NCBI GenBank assembly: GCA_046329515.1
Contig: JAXLUM010000001.1
Coordinates: 1,488,001-1,552,000 of the forward strand
DNA from: Bog-950 sp046329515
GTDB lineage: Bacteria > Bacteroidota > Bacteroidia > Chitinophagales > LD1
Direction: 5' to 3'
Length of the DNA stretch: 64,000 nucleotides
The position numbers and the translations under genes were made by a program. This document shows positions 63,701 to 64,000 of the stretch, piece after piece. The notes beneath the pieces are model-generated. The model had not been told where the DNA came from. It saw only the letters and a program-made list of their open reading frames with translations, and made no database searches. Positions within the stretch are counted from its first letter, which is position 1, and every line of letters starts with the position of its first letter.

Positions 63701-64000
63701 GGGGTGCATATACTGCGCGCTATTGTTGATGCATCTTCAGAAATTACGGAAAGCAATGAAAGTAATAACGAAGCCACACGTGCAATAATAGTAGGACAGA
63801 ACCCTAACCTGCATTTTACGCAGATTCAACCGAGCGACAGCACGCCAACACTTGGGCAAAACATAAGCTTTACGGTTACTGTTGCTAATGATGGTGATAC
63901 CACAGGCGTTACAGACTTAAGCTTTGCTTATGTAGATAACAACGGCGACACTATTCAGATTTATAGCCTTAATGGTTATAACGTACCGCACAACGGAAGC
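57767..64000 (+). CDS. Giant modular adhesin: EYFxDTDPGxGN repeats, Ig-like repeats, CARDB-like domains (3' end beyond window)
   Basis: Direct translation from the ATG at 57767 stays open for 2078 codons to the window edge; an ATG at 57794 is an alternative start. The signal peptide is LKLLTLVVLALTLLAPYAKAQ. Five repeats of 74 (last 72) residues follow, each opening AEYFxDTDPGxGNG and ending GGLHYLFVRTRTTxGxWS (about 42-405). Next come about nine Ig-like repeats of two alternating classes (e.g. TFCSGGSVDLTASGGSSYVW and GPYCSGANLQLNGGGGTGYSW), a cadherin-like/FN-like section (about 1085-1240), and several CARDB-like domains with the V(V/T)ESNExNN end motif (QVVESNENNT, TVVESNEGNN, EITESNESNN). 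A T9SS sorting domain is expected beyond the edge. The likely role is a secreted surface adhesin; the ligand is unknown. Confidence 0.88.
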   Translation, partial: MAALDITKVMLCRRRSLKLLTLVVLALTLLAPYAKAQTVLNAAEYFIDTDPGVGNGTPLSFTSGTDSVLFTTNVTVPGATAGGLHYLFVRTRTTGVKWSVSEGRPFFVNTNKNINYAEYFFDTDPGVGNATAWAITPGLDSTTFTGNISVPGNISGGLHYLFIRTRTVTGLWSMSEAKPVYINSGKTIAYAEYFFDTDPGVGNATSLAISSGIDSTTHTGVIPVPLNLSGGIHYLYVRTRTTSGLWSHYEGRPLFINSGKTIDAAEYFFDTDPGIGHGFNLPISSGIDSTSTTGGINIPGTLNAGNHFLYVRTRSSSGLWSLYEGRKFTVKPQIVAAEYFIDIDPGVGNGFALPVTPGVDSVSLTTNLVMNCVDSGNHYLFVRTRNNNGNWSLYEPQPFSVNVPAPQISALGSNTICTGDSVKFTVNTGAGCNYQWFRNNAPISGATGQTLTAFLGGAYKVQMTVSGTNYLSNIINVTVGGSGQPPSISFTPDTTVCSGTSITLTAMPNGAQSYTWSTGATTQAINFTAVSSGYYYVTVTDTTGCNAEANIHINVNALPVADAHVTGLSCQNGNIQLNGAGGVSYSWSGPAYTGNTQNPVLANAALAASGIYTLTVTDANSCQATDTAQLTVHALPVVTASNGGPYCGGQTISLTSGGAATYSWSGASSFNSNIQNPTRSNAIAAYGGNYTVTGTDINGCANTASTTVTVNVVTPLITPNGPTTFCSGGSVDLTASGGSSYVWSNSSTNATITVSASGTYTVTVTSGSCTASTSQSVVVNTNPVATAGHSTPTCQGTVVTLSSTGGTSYSWSGPNGFNSTQQNPLLSNNATTALDGTYNVTVTNTAGCSSTANAVITINPNPLATATNTGPYCSGANLQLNGGGGTGYSWSGPNSFSSILQNPVINNAQTLNAGLYTVTVTNSFGCNNTASTTVTVNTATATITPAGPTTFCAGSNVLLTANAGSSYLWSTGATTQSITASATNSYSVTVTAANSCTASASQAVTVNPLPTVSASNTGPYCIGYTIQLNAGGTNINSYNWSGPNSFSANIQNPSRTNSVSGDFGTYTITVSSSASCTATATTTVNSNGTAPVLSFSGNSGFTAAVVNPAQAGPAATFRFEVKYTDANGDLPQTGYPRVLLDYENDNNFTGANDHLYFMQEADASDVNVTDGKIYYVTATGLTVGTNYHTTIQANDNSATHCTASFGSFDAPDVLADADISIFANDITFSVQHPDTSSALQVCAVVHNNSDFPASNFTVHLRNQYDTLAVYPDVTVPFLAAHSQTTVCWNIITPSTPSWNPMQVFIDYSNIINEPNELDNQAIRPFVNGNFILPGKIQITANVNPLNSYAVANNWLTVCGHAQYVNTAVQLQNPSTAGATVTITVPSTGATYSGYTNSNGDYCISFLAPVTPGLYNVQAHITDYTLDGDTTAPFVLLTPPCVPDLTINNLNVSSTTILEGQSITANYTVSNVGCGNVLVSTVANWSTNGGTPSGSSTAISPLNSGQSQFVNMGTINFPTQGSYNICASADVNNQVVESNENNTQCVTIHVLPAWINLVPSVYSFSIQSPCSSSSFYYRVYNTGGITAPAGSQVRLEIYNPSNVLEATLTQTIGSVSPQGYVDVTMNHQFLQTGNYNLHFYVDYTNAIAEHDEGDNDIVNGAGIPSCPVYQPDLVVAGCGAFQVSPVNPLSSGTIDVSATIVNNGSLATSAPFVVDFFVGGVHYTSTYTGTLASGASAIVTKTVPTPSPSGNLVVTADNTNTVVESNEGNNNNSTSLCHEFSLGADCYGQGFWSYNHVIGVPFKFGVSLYNNGDYKASDVTVKYEVSGPGLPAGFNYWGDGHTTNVGRTCSCPYGNSLNNLFAPPSVGTYTVRMTVDPNNDYTECNESNNVFIVTFVVTNLPDYRVLSQYIAPSLLNPEPNQPITVDVTYENVGLSNVVDSLNVRLIADNSVVATVRAPGLVNGGYNTVHVPSSWSSSIVGVHILRAIVDASSEITESNESNNEATRAIIVGQNPNLHFTQIQPSDSTPTLGQNISFTVTVANDGDTTGVTDLSFAYVDNNGDTIQIYSLNGYNVPHNGS
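57890..58970 (+). repeat. Five 222-bp coding repeats at the adhesin N-terminus
   Basis: The Glu codon of each A-E-Y-F motif lies at 57896, 58118, 58340, 58562 and 58778, spacings of 222, 222, 222 and 216 bp. Each repeat is one 74-residue domain, apparently a beta-sandwich, with motifs DTDPGVGN and HYLFVRTRT. Confidence 0.88.

Noticed and set aside
1..64000. tRNA, rRNA or insertion-sequence features
   Set aside because: Intergenic gaps were read by eye; none shows a cloverleaf, rRNA-like sequence, transposase or terminal inverted repeats. This is not a substitute for a dedicated scan.

Overview
The window comes from a member of the Bacteroidota. Several secreted proteins end in type IX secretion (T9SS) sorting domains: CHU_C/gliding-type at 6057-9686, and short 'NPA/NPV' C-terminal domains at 14246-16159 and 27078-32717. 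The window also carries BshC of bacillithiol synthesis, a fused formiminotransferase-cyclodeaminase, a fatty acid 2-hydroxylase-like protein of the kind linked to hydroxylated lipids, and promoter-like TAnnTTTG boxes. I cannot place it below phylum level. No tRNA, rRNA, CRISPR array, insertion sequence or prophage was seen.

Layout. Positions 1-6056 hold a truncated Rcp1-like response regulator, a secreted thioredoxin-fold protein, a small Cys-rich lipoprotein, RarA, a deoxynucleoside kinase with a basic tail, and an operon of gatC, an orphan ABC ATPase and a cobalamin adenosyltransferase. A PKD-rich T9SS adhesin follows (6057-9686). The stretch 9969-27019 is mostly housekeeping and metabolic: fatty acid hydroxylase, peptide deformylase, M28 peptidase, FtcD, a secreted M1 peptidase, MazG, a very large sensor kinase, BshC, NAD(P)HX repair enzyme, Nudix hydrolase, PyrE, a GH105-like hydrolase and an FGE-like protein. 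A 1879-residue Ig-like repeat adhesin (27078-32717) comes next.

Positions 32872-38319 encode a tightly overlapping three-gene operon of MukF-, MukE- and MukB-like proteins (JetA, JetB, JetC of Wadjet/MksBEF systems). No JetD/MksG nuclease gene is present, and the operon abuts an unrelated convergent gene. This is the most interesting system in the window. Downstream lie an unknown lipoprotein, a complete RND efflux operon with its own terminator (39515-45335), an acidic small protein, a cytoplasmic solute-binding-like protein and an unknown helical-repeat protein.

The last 15 kb is surface-protein territory. It starts with a 2539-residue collagen-like / YadA-head-like / S74-chaperone fibre protein (48717-56336), followed by a beta-helix-like secreted protein. 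A giant modular adhesin begins at 57767, stays open to the window edge for 2078 codons, and was assembled by direct translation.

Gene packing is extreme. Three convergent pairs share one palindromic TTAA as both stop codons, one divergent pair shares a CATG as both start codons, and another divergent pair is separated by 3 bp. Function calls rest on motif recognition by eye; no database search was run.
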